64,000 nucleotides of DNA from Paraburkholderia graminis C4D1M (lineage in GTDB: Bacteria; Pseudomonadota; Gammaproteobacteria; Burkholderiales; Burkholderiaceae), in contig NZ_ABLD01000007.1 of NCBI RefSeq assembly GCF_000172415.1, forward strand, positions 124,001 through 188,000, read 5' to 3'. The position numbers and the translations under genes were made by a program. Below, piece by piece: positions 43,938 to 52,454 of this stretch (positions within the stretch are counted from its first letter, which is position 1; each line of letters begins with the position of its first letter). A model generated the notes under the pieces. It did not search any database and had not been told where the DNA came from. It worked only from the letters and a program-made list of their open reading frames with translations.

Positions 43938-44100
43938 CGAGACCCTCGGCAGCTTGCCGACCGCCCGCACGCGACATGCGCATGCCACTCGGCCAGCAGA
44001 CGTTGCGGCGCGTGCGGCACCGTGCTCGCACGCATCAACGGCAGCACACTACCTGAAAGAAATCCCTTGTGGGGACGCGCGAAACAAATGCATGCACACC

Positions 44101-44685
44101 TCAGCGCAAACCATCCTCGCCCTTGATCTCGTTCGCCTGCAAGCCGCCGATGCGCGGCAGCGGCCGGCCCGACGCCGTCACCGCGACCGCGACGACGATT
44201 TCATTGGCACGCGGCGCGTCCGACACGCGCGCCTCGATGGCGTCGAAATGACTGCGCACGAAAGCGGCGTCCTTGTGGCCGAGCGGCACGTCGATTGCCG
44301 TGCCGAGCGTGCCCATTTTTTTCGCCGACGGCACGAGCGCCGCGCCCTTTTCGACGGCTGCGCGCAGCGGCGCGCCGAGCTTCGGATGCAAGATCGCGGC
44401 CGCGTGTTCGAGTTCGCCCGCCTCGCCGACAATCGCGGCCTTGCCGTAGCTCTGCGCTTCGCCGGGTTCGATACCGAGCGCCTCGACGCAGCGCTTGCCG
44501 AGCAGCGCGCCGAGTTCCTCGCCGGCGTCGATCAGCGCGTCGAGCTTCGCTTCATAGCGGCCCGCATACGGATTGTCGATCACCGCGATCGCCACCGCGC
44601 GGCGCGCGGGCGGATCGATGTTCTGGCCCATTTCAATGCGGGTTTCGTCCACTTGCACGACCAGCTTGCGAAGCCTGATTGCCAT
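44101..44685 (-). CDS. DUF1185 (amino acid synthesis family) protein, copy 2
   Basis: This 194-aa protein is a paralogue of the gene just upstream. Shared blocks include NPYAGRYE, SYGKAAIVGEAGELEHAA, DVPLGHKDAAFVRSHFDAIE and ANEIVVAVAV. The family name 'amino acid synthesis' is historical, with no firm biochemical role. Its place between the UPF0280/reductase genes and the permease implies a part in N-heterocycle catabolism, perhaps as a heteromer with copy 1. Confidence 0.82.
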   Translation of the reverse strand: MAIRLRKLVVQVDETRIEMGQNIDPPARRAVAIAVIDNPYAGRYEAKLDALIDAGEELGALLGKRCVEALGIEPGEAQSYGKAAIVGEAGELEHAAAILHPKLGAPLRAAVEKGAALVPSAKKMGTLGTAIDVPLGHKDAAFVRSHFDAIEARVSDAPRANEIVVAVAVTASGRPLPRIGGLQANEIKGEDGLR

Positions 44686-44752
44686 TTCGCTCTCCGAGAT
44701 TCGATGTATGCGTTGCGACCTTCAGCGACCTTCAGTGAACATGCAGCGTGGT

Positions 44753-45343
44753 TCAGCGCAAGCCGTCCTTGCCCACAATCGCCTCTTTGGCGAGCCCGCC
44801 GACGCGCGCATGCACGCGCTGTCCCGTGCTCATCACGAGGATGAACACCACTTCGTCGGCGGCGGGCGCGCCTGGCACGCGCACTTCGATTGCGTCGAAG
44901 TGACTGCGCACATAGCTCGCGTTGACATGCGTGAGCGGCACGTCGAGCGCGGTGGACGGCGCGCCCACTTTTTTCGTCGACGGCACGATTGCGTTGGTCG
45001 GCACGCCGTTCTTTTCTAGCAGTTCGCGCATTGCATAGCCGCCCGGCACATGCCACAACGCGCCGTGTTCGAGTTCGCCGCGCGAGCCGACAATCGCGCC
45101 CTTGCCATAACTTTCTATCGACGCATGCGGCACCGCCATCGCCGCGAGCAGACGCTGCGCCATGTCGAAGCCGATCGGCTTGAGCGCTTCCATCGCGTGT
45201 TCGATGTTCGGCTCGTAGCGGCCGGCGAACGGGTTCGTCATCACGGCGGCGATTGCGCCGCGCCTTAAAGGCTCTGCCGGCGCGGGGCCGAACTCGTGAA
45301 AGATGTCTTCGACGTGCGTCAGCACGCGGCGTATTTCGAACAC
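44753..45343 (-). CDS. DUF1185 (amino acid synthesis family) protein, copy 1
   Basis: This 196-aa protein has TNPFAGRYE, SYGKGAIVGSRGELEHGA, DVPLTHVNASYVRSHFDAIEVRV and ADEVVFILVM, and it shares most of these with its neighbour at 44101. The two arose by tandem duplication and have diverged. Its start lies inside the end of the UPF0280 gene (25-bp overlap). The role is unknown; the position suggests a step or assembly factor of the same pathway. Confidence 0.82.
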   Translation of the reverse strand: MFEIRRVLTHVEDIFHEFGPAPAEPLRRGAIAAVMTNPFAGRYEPNIEHAMEALKPIGFDMAQRLLAAMAVPHASIESYGKGAIVGSRGELEHGALWHVPGGYAMRELLEKNGVPTNAIVPSTKKVGAPSTALDVPLTHVNASYVRSHFDAIEVRVPGAPAADEVVFILVMSTGQRVHARVGGLAKEAIVGKDGLR

Positions 45344-46263
45344 GGAGCCTCCGTTGTTGAGTGAGCGCGATGCATCGTCAGCAACGCGTGTGTGCCGTGC
45401 ATGCCGGCCGTGCGCACGCGTCCTTGCAGGAACAACGCGGCGCCTTCTATCAGGCCGCGCTGGACCAAGCGCCGCGCGGCTTCCACGCCGCGAGCAAGCG
45501 CGAAGTCGATGAGCGGTTGCGGCAGCGCAGGGACATCCACGGTCACGAGCCGATCGCCCAGATCGGTATCGTCCTTCAGCGACGAAGCCGGGTTTCGCAC
45601 GATGCCCGCATGATCGAGGTTCACCGCGTTTGCGATCATCGTCGCGGCCGCGTCCGCGCTCGCCGCGTCGCCTGCGAGGACGGCCACGCTGTCGGCAATG
45701 CCGAGGCTGAAACTGCGGCCGCGCCAGCCGCTCGTCGCGATGCCGCGAATCGGCATGCTTGCGTCGATTGTGAGGTTAGCGTCGAGCGTATCGCCGTTTG
45801 AACGCTGCGCTTTCGTGAGCCACTGCGAGAGATCCGCGAACACGCCCACGCGATATTGCTGGCCTTCGGTCAAATGAAACGCGATGTCGCCGCCATTGTT
45901 GATAAACGCGCGCGACACGCCTTCGCGTTTGAATGCATCGATCAGTTCGTCGGCGACGCTGCCTGCAACGGCTGCCATCGGCGTGATAAAGCGCGCGCGA
46001 TGCGGATGGCACACGGCCCACATGCTGCGCGCCACGCGGCCTTGCAACGGGCATTCGTTGAGCGGTGCATCGGCGCGCACGGGTTGCCGAAGCGTTTTGA
46101 GTTCGCTGACCAGCTCGGGCAATACATCGACGAAACGCGTCCAGCACGCTTCATATGCGGCTTGCAGCGCGGCAGGTTCGCCGTCGGCGCTGAGGATAAG
46201 ATCGATCGGGCCATGCTGCCAATGCCAGCGCGTCGCGTCGATACGGGTGCGGGTTGGATTCAT
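45319..46263 (-). CDS. UPF0280 (ApbE-superfamily) protein
   Basis: This 314-aa protein contains GRVARSMWAVCHPHRARFITPMAAVAGSVADE in its central part, followed by AFINNGGDIAFHL and IRGIATSGWRGRSFSLGIADSV. The NNGGDIAF and ATSG blocks recall ApbE flavin transferases, of which UPF0280 is a distant branch. It sits 39 bp after the 6-hydroxynicotinate reductase gene. Because that reductase carries an ApbE-like target motif, flavin attachment is a reasonable but untested role. It overlaps the DUF1185 gene by 25 bp. Confidence 0.82.
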   Translation of the reverse strand: MNPTRTRIDATRWHWQHGPIDLILSADGEPAALQAAYEACWTRFVDVLPELVSELKTLRQPVRADAPLNECPLQGRVARSMWAVCHPHRARFITPMAAVAGSVADELIDAFKREGVSRAFINNGGDIAFHLTEGQQYRVGVFADLSQWLTKAQRSNGDTLDANLTIDASMPIRGIATSGWRGRSFSLGIADSVAVLAGDAASADAAATMIANAVNLDHAGIVRNPASSLKDDTDLGDRLVTVDVPALPQPLIDFALARGVEAARRLVQRGLIEGAALFLQGRVRTAGMHGTHALLTMHRAHSTTEAPCSKYAAC

Positions 46264-46302
46264 CGCGTGGTTGTGGGCCGAATTGTTAGCCGCGTTAGTC
46301 GG

Positions 46303-47895
46303 TTAGCCCAGCATCGGCGGCATGGCGGGCGGCCACGGATTGTCCGGATTGCGCGCCAACGTTCGACGCGCGAGCGGCGCGCCTTCCGTATGTTCGGGAC
46401 CATTCGCGAGCACGCTCTCCAACGAACGCACCGCATCCAGATGGCCGCCGAGATCGCGATAAGCGTCATACGTCATGGTGAATTCGATCGGCGCGACGAT
46501 CGCCGGCGTGGGCACGGTGCCGAACGAACGGTCGGGCATGCGCGACACGTCGACCATCACGGTGATGCCGCCGCCTGGCCACACATAAGCCGGCGCGCCG
46601 CCGCACGTCACGTTCACGAGCTGCTGCTTGATCGCACGCGTGAGCAGCACGGGGTTCTCGGTCGCGCCCGCGCGCAGACTGCCGCCCGCGCCGCCGAGAA
46701 ACAGCACCGTGGCAAGCGACGGCTCGCAGTTTTCGCCGATGCGTTCCACCGTGCGGCGCACCGCATCGGGCATCGCCGCGACGCGCGGCACGAGCTCATG
46801 ATCGAGTTCATACCACTGCGCGTGCTCGCCGGTAGTCGACACCATCAGGAGACGCATGCCGGGTTGAGCGACAGCGGGATCGAAGCCTTCGATAATCGCG
46901 AGCGGGTCTTGTATGTCGGTGCCGCCCCAACCGATGCCTGGATTGGCCACCTGAAAATAGCGTCCTGGCGTCGATTTGCGTCCGCGAATCTTGATGCCCG
47001 AGCGCGTCATGCCGAGGCAGCGCCCCGCCTGATGCTCGGTCAAGACGCCAGTGATGTGATCGTCGACGACCACGACCTCATCGACATGGCCGAACCATTG
47101 TTTCGCGAAAATGCCGATGGTCGCGGAACCGCAGCCCACGCGCATGCGCCGTTCCTCGACGCCGTCGACCACTGGCGCCGCGCCCGCGCGCACCACGAGG
47201 CTCGCGCCGCCGTCTATGCTGAGTTCAACCGCCTGCTTGTTGCCGAGTGCAAGCATCATGTCGCAGGTCACGCGGCCTTCTTTCTTGCTGCCGCCAGTCA
47301 GATGATGCACGCCGCCGAGGCTCAACATTTGCGAACCGTATTCCGCCGTCGTCACATGGCCGACGATCTCGCCCTGGCAACGCACGTTCGCCTGCTCGGG
47401 TCCGAGAAAGCGGTCCGTGTCGATTTTGACCTTGAAGCTGCAATAGCTGAAGATGCCTTCGGTGACGACCGTGACCATGTCGACGTCGTCGAGCTTCGAG
47501 GCAACGATGAAAGGCGCGGGCTTGTAGTCGGGATAGGTGGACGATGCGCCCACGCCCGTGACGAAGAGCGCGGCGTCGGCCGTATCGTCTCGCGCTTCTT
47601 CTTGAGATGCGCCGAATTCGACCAGGGCATCTGTGCTATCGGCTTGCGAGCGCGACAGGAATACGACAGGGTCGACGCGAATCAGCCGCCCGTCCGCATT
47701 CGCATAGCGATCGCATGCGCCGGTGCGCCCTTCGGAGATCTGACACAGCACCGGACAGGCATTGCATTCGATCTTGTTCGACGCCATACGCTCGCTGCGC
47801 GGCGCCGCCTTCTCGAGCACGGTGGGACCGGGCGTCGAGGCGATATCGCCGTCGACGCGTTCCGCACCGAAATCGACCTTCGTATGTTCTGTCAT
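46303..47895 (-). CDS. hnr: 6-hydroxynicotinate reductase-like iron-sulfur flavoprotein
   Basis: This 530-aa protein has a cysteine cluster near residues 45-65, CNACPVLCQISEGRTGAC (C-x2-C-x3-C-x9-C), suited to an iron-sulfur cluster. I recognise the whole protein as the 6-hydroxynicotinate reductase family, which in Eubacterium barkeri reduces 6-hydroxynicotinate to 6-oxo-1,4,5,6-tetrahydronicotinate. Residues 406-412, SLRAGAT, resemble the ApbE flavinylation target (S/D-x-x-S/T/A-G-A-T/S). The start is the ATG at 47895; the ORF extends further without support. It is the first gene of the operon and is divergent from the TetR gene. Confidence 0.8.
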   Translation of the reverse strand: MTEHTKVDFGAERVDGDIASTPGPTVLEKAAPRSERMASNKIECNACPVLCQISEGRTGACDRYANADGRLIRVDPVVFLSRSQADSTDALVEFGASQEEARDDTADAALFVTGVGASSTYPDYKPAPFIVASKLDDVDMVTVVTEGIFSYCSFKVKIDTDRFLGPEQANVRCQGEIVGHVTTAEYGSQMLSLGGVHHLTGGSKKEGRVTCDMMLALGNKQAVELSIDGGASLVVRAGAAPVVDGVEERRMRVGCGSATIGIFAKQWFGHVDEVVVVDDHITGVLTEHQAGRCLGMTRSGIKIRGRKSTPGRYFQVANPGIGWGGTDIQDPLAIIEGFDPAVAQPGMRLLMVSTTGEHAQWYELDHELVPRVAAMPDAVRRTVERIGENCEPSLATVLFLGGAGGSLRAGATENPVLLTRAIKQQLVNVTCGGAPAYVWPGGGITVMVDVSRMPDRSFGTVPTPAIVAPIEFTMTYDAYRDLGGHLDAVRSLESVLANGPEHTEGAPLARRTLARNPDNPWPPAMPPMLG

Positions 47896-48022
47896 AGTGG
47901 GGTTCCATACGACGACATCACAATCGGTCCTGCCCGGCTGACGAATAGCCCTTGTTTCAGGGCACTTTCGCGTGACTCGCCTGTTTCCACGCATGATTCC
48001 ATGTTGCGGTCACTTACCGTTC

Positions 48023-48040
48023 GTGTAGTATTCGCTACAC
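48023..48040. promoter_or_regulatory. Inverted repeat GTGTAG-N6-CTACAC, candidate TetR operator
   Basis: Two perfect 6-bp arms (48023-48028 and 48035-48040) flank a 6-nt centre in the 424-bp gap between the divergent reductase operon and the TetR gene. Size and location suit a TetR dimer site that controls the operon. Confidence 0.55.
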
Positions 48041-48319
48041 CAAAGCTGTCTGAAATCTACCCGATCAAAATAGACTGCGCAATGAGTTTCCGGCCGGCGA
48101 GCGGATGGTGCGCCGCCGCATTCAAACGCTGACTCGAACATTGAACGCGGCCTCGTCACAAAGATTCAATTTACGCCGAAGCAGTTCACCGTGCATCGCT
48201 AGAAAGAGACTCGGCAGTCTGCAATGCGCACGGTATGATGAGGATGCCTGCATTCCAACGAAGCGCGCGCAAGAGAGTTCAATCCCTTCAACACGCCAAC
48301 GAAGAGATACCAGATCGCC

Positions 48320-49030
48320 ATGAATTCCACTGCCGGCCGCAAGCCGGGCGCCACGGGCATCCGTGCGAAACAGGCACAGGACACGCGCGCCAAGATTCTG
48401 AAAGCGGCAATCAAGGTCTTCGCGAAGCAGGGCTATGCGAGCGGCCGGGTGGAAAGCATTTCGAAGGCCGCGCGCTCGCACGACCGCATGATCTACTACT
48501 ACTTCGGCAGCAAGGAGCAGTTGTTCGTCGAAGTGCTTGAGACCATCTACACGCAGTTCAACGAAGCGGAAAGCAAACTCGACCTCGACCTCGAAGACCC
48601 GGTTCACGGCCTCGAACAAATGGTCGAATTCGTCTGGCAGTACTACCTCGATCACCCTGAGTTCGTCACGCTGCTATCGAGCGAGAATCTGCATCAAGGC
48701 AAGCATGCGAAGAAGTCGTCCAAGCTGAAGGAGATTTCCGGCTATGCGATTTCAGTCGTGCAGAAGTTGCTGGACGCAGGCAAGGCGCAGCACGTTTTTC
48801 GCGCGGATGTCAAAGCACGCGACGTGTATCTGATGATCGCGTCGCTCGGTTATTTTTATAACGCCAATCAGTACACGTTAGGCGCGTTTCTCGGCGAAGC
48901 GCTGATGGACAAGGCAGCGCTCGCGCATTGGCGTGAAGTGATCAAAGACACGGTGTTGCGCGCGGTGCGTCTGCAATTGCCGGTTGAGGTCGCGTCGAAT
49001 GCGAGCTTGAGTGCGGACACGGAGGCATAA
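48320..49030 (+). CDS. TetR/AcrR-family transcriptional regulator
   Basis: This 236-aa regulator has a helix-turn-helix (about 20-65): RAKILKAAIKVFAKQGYASG, then ESISKAARSHDRMIYYYFGSK. The C-terminal ligand domain contains VWQYYLDHPEFVTLLSSEN. It is divergent from the nicotinate-type operon, so it most likely controls that operon in response to the substrate or an intermediate. A candidate operator lies at 48023-48040. A bidirectional terminator separates it from pcaC. Confidence 0.9.
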   Translation: MNSTAGRKPGATGIRAKQAQDTRAKILKAAIKVFAKQGYASGRVESISKAARSHDRMIYYYFGSKEQLFVEVLETIYTQFNEAESKLDLDLEDPVHGLEQMVEFVWQYYLDHPEFVTLLSSENLHQGKHAKKSSKLKEISGYAISVVQKLLDAGKAQHVFRADVKARDVYLMIASLGYFYNANQYTLGAFLGEALMDKAALAHWREVIKDTVLRAVRLQLPVEVASNASLSADTEA

Positions 49031-49064
49031 GTAAAGCACTCAAGAGAGAGAGCCGCCCAATAAA

Positions 49065-49094
49065 AAACGCGCGCCGTAGCACAGGCGCGCGTTT
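49065..49094. terminator. Bidirectional terminator between tetR and pcaC
   Basis: An 11-bp perfect stem, AAACGCGCGCC (49065-49075) with GGCGCGCGTTT (49084-49094), has an 8-nt loop with A-rich and T-rich flanks on either side. It serves the convergent TetR gene and the pca operon. Confidence 0.85.
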
Positions 49095-49124
49095 CTTCAT
49101 CAAACCATCGCCACAGCAAAACCC

Positions 49125-49517
49125 TCAAGTCTTCGCCGCCGCATCGTCTTCGCGGAACAGCTTATCGGCGAGATGAAACGCCGAGTTCGCCGCCGGCACG
49201 CCGCAGTAAATCGCGGTTTGCAGCAGCACTTCCTTGATCTGCTCGCGCGTCACGCCGTTGTTTTTTGCGGCGCGCAAATGCAGCGCGAGTTCTTCGCTGC
49301 GATTGAGCGCGACCATCATCGCAATCGTGAGCAGGCTGCGCGTGTGCCGCGGCAAACCTTCGCGCGTCCACACTTCGCCCCACGCATAACGCGTGATGAA
49401 GTTCTGAAACTCTTCCGTCAACTCGGTGCGGTTCGCAAGCGAGCGGTCCACATGCGCGTCGCCCAATACCGCGCGGCGCACGCCGAGTCCGGCTTCGTAG
49501 CGGTCTTCGTCGTTCAT
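49125..49517 (-). CDS. pcaC: 4-carboxymuconolactone decarboxylase
   Basis: This 130-aa enzyme turns 4-carboxymuconolactone into beta-ketoadipate enol-lactone. It has GLGVRRAVLGDAHVDRSLAN, WGEVWTREGLPRHTRSLLTIAM and LLQTAIYCGVPAAN, the PcaC pattern. It lacks the CxxC of the AhpD branch, unlike the gene at 25314. Its start overlaps the pcaD stop by 4 bp. It is the last gene of the pca operon. Confidence 0.95.
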   Translation of the reverse strand: MNDEDRYEAGLGVRRAVLGDAHVDRSLANRTELTEEFQNFITRYAWGEVWTREGLPRHTRSLLTIAMMVALNRSEELALHLRAAKNNGVTREQIKEVLLQTAIYCGVPAANSAFHLADKLFREDDAAAKT

Positions 49518-50305
49518 TTGGGCTCCGTCAAAAAATCGATCACAGCCTTCGTGAACGCATCGGCCTTCTCGATGTTCGAAATATGCGAGGCGTCCAGTTC
49601 GACGTAACGCGCGGCCGGAATCGCCTGCGCCAGTTCGCGGCCTTGCGCGGGCGTCGCGGCCACGTCGTGTGTGCCGCTGATCACGAGCACCGGCAGCTTG
49701 ATGCCAGGCGTCTCAGGACGCAGATCGGTCGCGTCGATCGCATCGCAGTTCGACGCGTAGCCTTCCTTATCGGTATGCACGAACACGTCGCGAATCATCG
49801 CAAGCACGACGGGCTCGCGCTCGAAGTAATCCGCCGTGAACCAGCGCGGCAACACCGCGTCGGCGAGTGCCTGCATGCCTTCCGTGCGAGCGCGCGCGGC
49901 GCGCGGCACCCACACTTCCGGCGAGCCGATGCGCGCCGCCGTGTTCGCGAGCACGACGCGCTCAAAGCGGCTCGCATGACGCGCGGCCAACGCGACGCCC
50001 GTGAGTCCGCCCATCGACACGCCGCAAAAATGCGCGCGCGCGATCTTCAGCGTATCCATCAGGCCGAGCACGTCGCCCGCCAATTGTTCGATCGTGTACG
50101 GTCCTTTCGGCGCTTCCGAATGCCCGTGACCGCGCGTGTCGTAGCGCAGCACGCGAAAGTGCTTCGACAAGGCCGCGACTTGCGGCGTCCACATGGACAG
50201 ATCGCTGCCGAGCGAATTCGACAGAATCACCCACGGCGCGCTGCCGTGACGATCGCCGTCGATCCGATAGTGAAGCTCGGTGCCGTTGACTGCGGCGTAT
50301 GGCAT
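49514..50305 (-). CDS. pcaD: 3-oxoadipate enol-lactonase
   Basis: This 263-aa alpha/beta hydrolase opens beta-ketoadipate enol-lactone to 3-oxoadipate. LSNSLGSDLSMWTPQV gives the oxyanion region, FCGVSMGGLTG the nucleophile elbow, ISGTHDVAATP the acid and DASHISNIE the His. It starts at the ATG at 50305, 5 bp after the pcaB stop. The start of pcaC overlaps its stop. Confidence 0.95.
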   Translation of the reverse strand: MPYAAVNGTELHYRIDGDRHGSAPWVILSNSLGSDLSMWTPQVAALSKHFRVLRYDTRGHGHSEAPKGPYTIEQLAGDVLGLMDTLKIARAHFCGVSMGGLTGVALAARHASRFERVVLANTAARIGSPEVWVPRAARARTEGMQALADAVLPRWFTADYFEREPVVLAMIRDVFVHTDKEGYASNCDAIDATDLRPETPGIKLPVLVISGTHDVAATPAQGRELAQAIPAARYVELDASHISNIEKADAFTKAVIDFLTEPK

Positions 50306-50310
50306 GCCGG

Positions 50311-51690
50311 TTACTCCTTCGAAGTGGCGCGCTGCGAACGCGCGGTATGAAGCGCCAGCGCCGCATCCACGTAAGCGTGCGCCTGGCCGACGTATTGAGC
50401 GGGATCGAGCAGTTGCTTCAGGCGCTCGACAGAAAGATGCTGAGTCACGGCGGAGTCCGCGGAGAGCACGTCCAAAAGCGTCTGCCCTTCGCGGATCGCC
50501 GCCTTCGACGCGCTCTCGACCAGATGATGCGCGTCGAGCCGGCCGATGCTGTCGCCGAGCGCGAGCATCACCGCTTCGCCGAGAATCAGGCCATGCGTGA
50601 CGTCGAGGTTCGCGGCCAGGCGCGGCATGTTCACGTTGAGTCCGCTCGCGATCTGCCCGATGTTCGCAAGCGCGCCGCCCGCGAGCCGCGCGAGATCGGG
50701 CAACGCGTCCCACTCGGCTTGCCAGCCGCCGAGCGCGCGCTCGTGTTCCTGCACCATGCCCGCGAACACTGTGGCGACGAGCCCCGGCGCGCGCGTGGCC
50801 GCCGTGAGCACCGCCGCGCAGCCGACCGGATTGCGCTTGTGCGGCATCGTCGACGATCCGCCTTTGCCGGCCGCGGCCGGTTCCGATAGTTCGTCGATTT
50901 CCGTTTGCATTTGCAGCGAGATGTCGCGCGCGATCTTGCCGAGCGTGCCGATCAGCATGCCGAAGAACGATGCCGTTTCAGCGATGCGATCGCGCTGCGT
51001 ATGCCACGGCAAAGTGGGCACCGCAAGACTGAGTTCCTGCGCGAGCGCTTGCGTGACCTGCGGCGCCGCATCGCGCAGACTCGCGAGCGTGCCGGCCGCG
51101 CCGCCGAATTGCAGCACGAGCGAGCGAGCGCGCAATGCGTCGAGCCGTTCGCGATGACGCAGCAATGCGTCGAGCCATTGCGCGAACTTGAGACCGAGCG
51201 TGATAGGCAACGCCTGCTGCAACCACGTGCGGCCGATCATCGGCGTCGCGCGATGCGTGGCCGCGAGCTTCGCGATGGCGTCGCAGGTGGATTGCAAGCC
51301 GCTGTCGAGCAAATCGAAGGTGTCGCGCAGTTGCAGGACCGTCGCCGTGTCGATGATGTCCTGGCTCGTCGCGCCCCAATGCACGTATTTCGATGCTTGC
51401 GCGTCGGCGGCTTTCACGCGCGCGGTGAGTTGCTTGACGAGAGGAATCGCGAGATTGCCGCCGAGCGCGGCGTCGCGTGCGAGCGCGTCGGCGTCGAGTT
51501 GATCCGCATGACACGCGGCTTCAATTGCCGCGACGGCCGCTGCGGGAATCACGCCGTGCGCGGCCGAAGCGCGCGCGAGCGCCGCTTCGACGTCGAGCAT
51601 CCGTTGCAGTGTGGCGCGCGGCGCCCAGATGTCGTTCATCGGCTGCGTGCCGCAAAGAAGGCCGGTGAGCCGGCCGCTGGAGTCGAGCAT
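50311..51690 (-). CDS. pcaB: 3-carboxy-cis,cis-muconate cycloisomerase
   Basis: This 459-aa member of the fumarase/aspartase superfamily makes 4-carboxymuconolactone. LDVEAALARASAAHGVIP opens the fold, RTWLQQALPITLG is a middle signature, and GSSTMPHKRNPVG is the superfamily signature with the catalytic loop. I chose the ATG at 51690 (MLDSSGRLTGLLCGTQ) because RLTGLL is a common start region in PcaB. A GTG at 51729 and an internal ATG (MNDIWAP) are alternatives. Confidence 0.94.
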   Translation of the reverse strand: MLDSSGRLTGLLCGTQPMNDIWAPRATLQRMLDVEAALARASAAHGVIPAAAVAAIEAACHADQLDADALARDAALGGNLAIPLVKQLTARVKAADAQASKYVHWGATSQDIIDTATVLQLRDTFDLLDSGLQSTCDAIAKLAATHRATPMIGRTWLQQALPITLGLKFAQWLDALLRHRERLDALRARSLVLQFGGAAGTLASLRDAAPQVTQALAQELSLAVPTLPWHTQRDRIAETASFFGMLIGTLGKIARDISLQMQTEIDELSEPAAAGKGGSSTMPHKRNPVGCAAVLTAATRAPGLVATVFAGMVQEHERALGGWQAEWDALPDLARLAGGALANIGQIASGLNVNMPRLAANLDVTHGLILGEAVMLALGDSIGRLDAHHLVESASKAAIREGQTLLDVLSADSAVTQHLSVERLKQLLDPAQYVGQAHAYVDAALALHTARSQRATSKE

Positions 51691-51781
51691 GATGACGTCG
51701 ATGATCGGATGATCTGGTGAATGTAGCACTGCGGGCAGTATGACGCGTTGCGCGTCACAGTGCCCGCAGTTGTCAGCGCGC

Positions 51782-52441
51782 TTAAGCCGCCCGCGCCGCC
51801 TGCGTGCCGTCGATCAGCGGCACGCCCGTGAGCTTCAGCAAGGCATCGAAGTCGATGTCCGAGAAAATCTCGCGCACGACGAGGCCCTGGTCGGTCACGT
51901 CGATCATCGCGAGATCAGTGTAGATGCGGTCGACGCAACCGACGCCCGTCACCGGATACGTGCATTCCGCGGCGATCTTGCTTTCGCCCTGCTTGGTCAG
52001 ATGCTCCATCATCACGTAGACCTGCTTCGCGCCGATCGCGAGGTCCATCGCGCCGCCGACCGCCGGAATCGCGTCGGGCGCTCCGGTGTGCCAGTTCGCC
52101 AGGTCGCCCTTCGCCGAGACCTGGAATGCGCCGAGCACGCAGAAGTCGAGGTGGCCGCCGCGCATCATCGCAAACGAATCGGCGTGATGGAAAAACGCGC
52201 CGCCCGTCAGCAGCGTGACGTGCTGCTTGCCGGCGTTGATCAGTTCGTCGTCTTCCTCGCCCTTCGCGGGCGCCGGGCCCATGCCGAGCAGGCCGTTTTC
52301 GCTGTGCAGGAAGATTTCCTTGTCGGCGGCGAGGTGGTTCGCCACCAGCGTCGGCACGCCGATACCGAGGTTCACATACGCGCCTTCCGGAATATCCAGT
52401 GCGACGCGCTTGGCCATTTCATCGCGGGTCAGTTTCTTCAT
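51782..52441 (-). CDS. pcaJ: 3-oxoadipate CoA-transferase subunit B
   Basis: This 219-aa beta subunit has YVNLGIGVPTLVANHL and FLHSENGLLGMGPAP, where the Glu of SENG forms the covalent CoA intermediate. It works with PcaI to give 3-oxoadipyl-CoA from succinyl-CoA. It lies 13 bp after pcaI. The final thiolase (pcaF) is not in this window. Confidence 0.95.
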   Translation of the reverse strand: MKKLTRDEMAKRVALDIPEGAYVNLGIGVPTLVANHLAADKEIFLHSENGLLGMGPAPAKGEEDDELINAGKQHVTLLTGGAFFHHADSFAMMRGGHLDFCVLGAFQVSAKGDLANWHTGAPDAIPAVGGAMDLAIGAKQVYVMMEHLTKQGESKIAAECTYPVTGVGCVDRIYTDLAMIDVTDQGLVVREIFSDIDFDALLKLTGVPLIDGTQAARAA

Positions 52442-52454
52442 GTCGGTCTCCGGT

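Noticed and set aside
45856..48132. 758-codon plus-strand ORF opposite the reductase operon
   Set aside because: It is antisense to the well-supported reductase and UPF0280 genes; the His/Arg/Ala-rich translation is typical of a GC-rich shadow frame.
49125..49517. AhpD-type peroxidase reading for this carboxymuconolactone decarboxylase gene
   Set aside because: It lacks the CxxC redox pair and sits in a complete pca operon, so PcaC is the better call.
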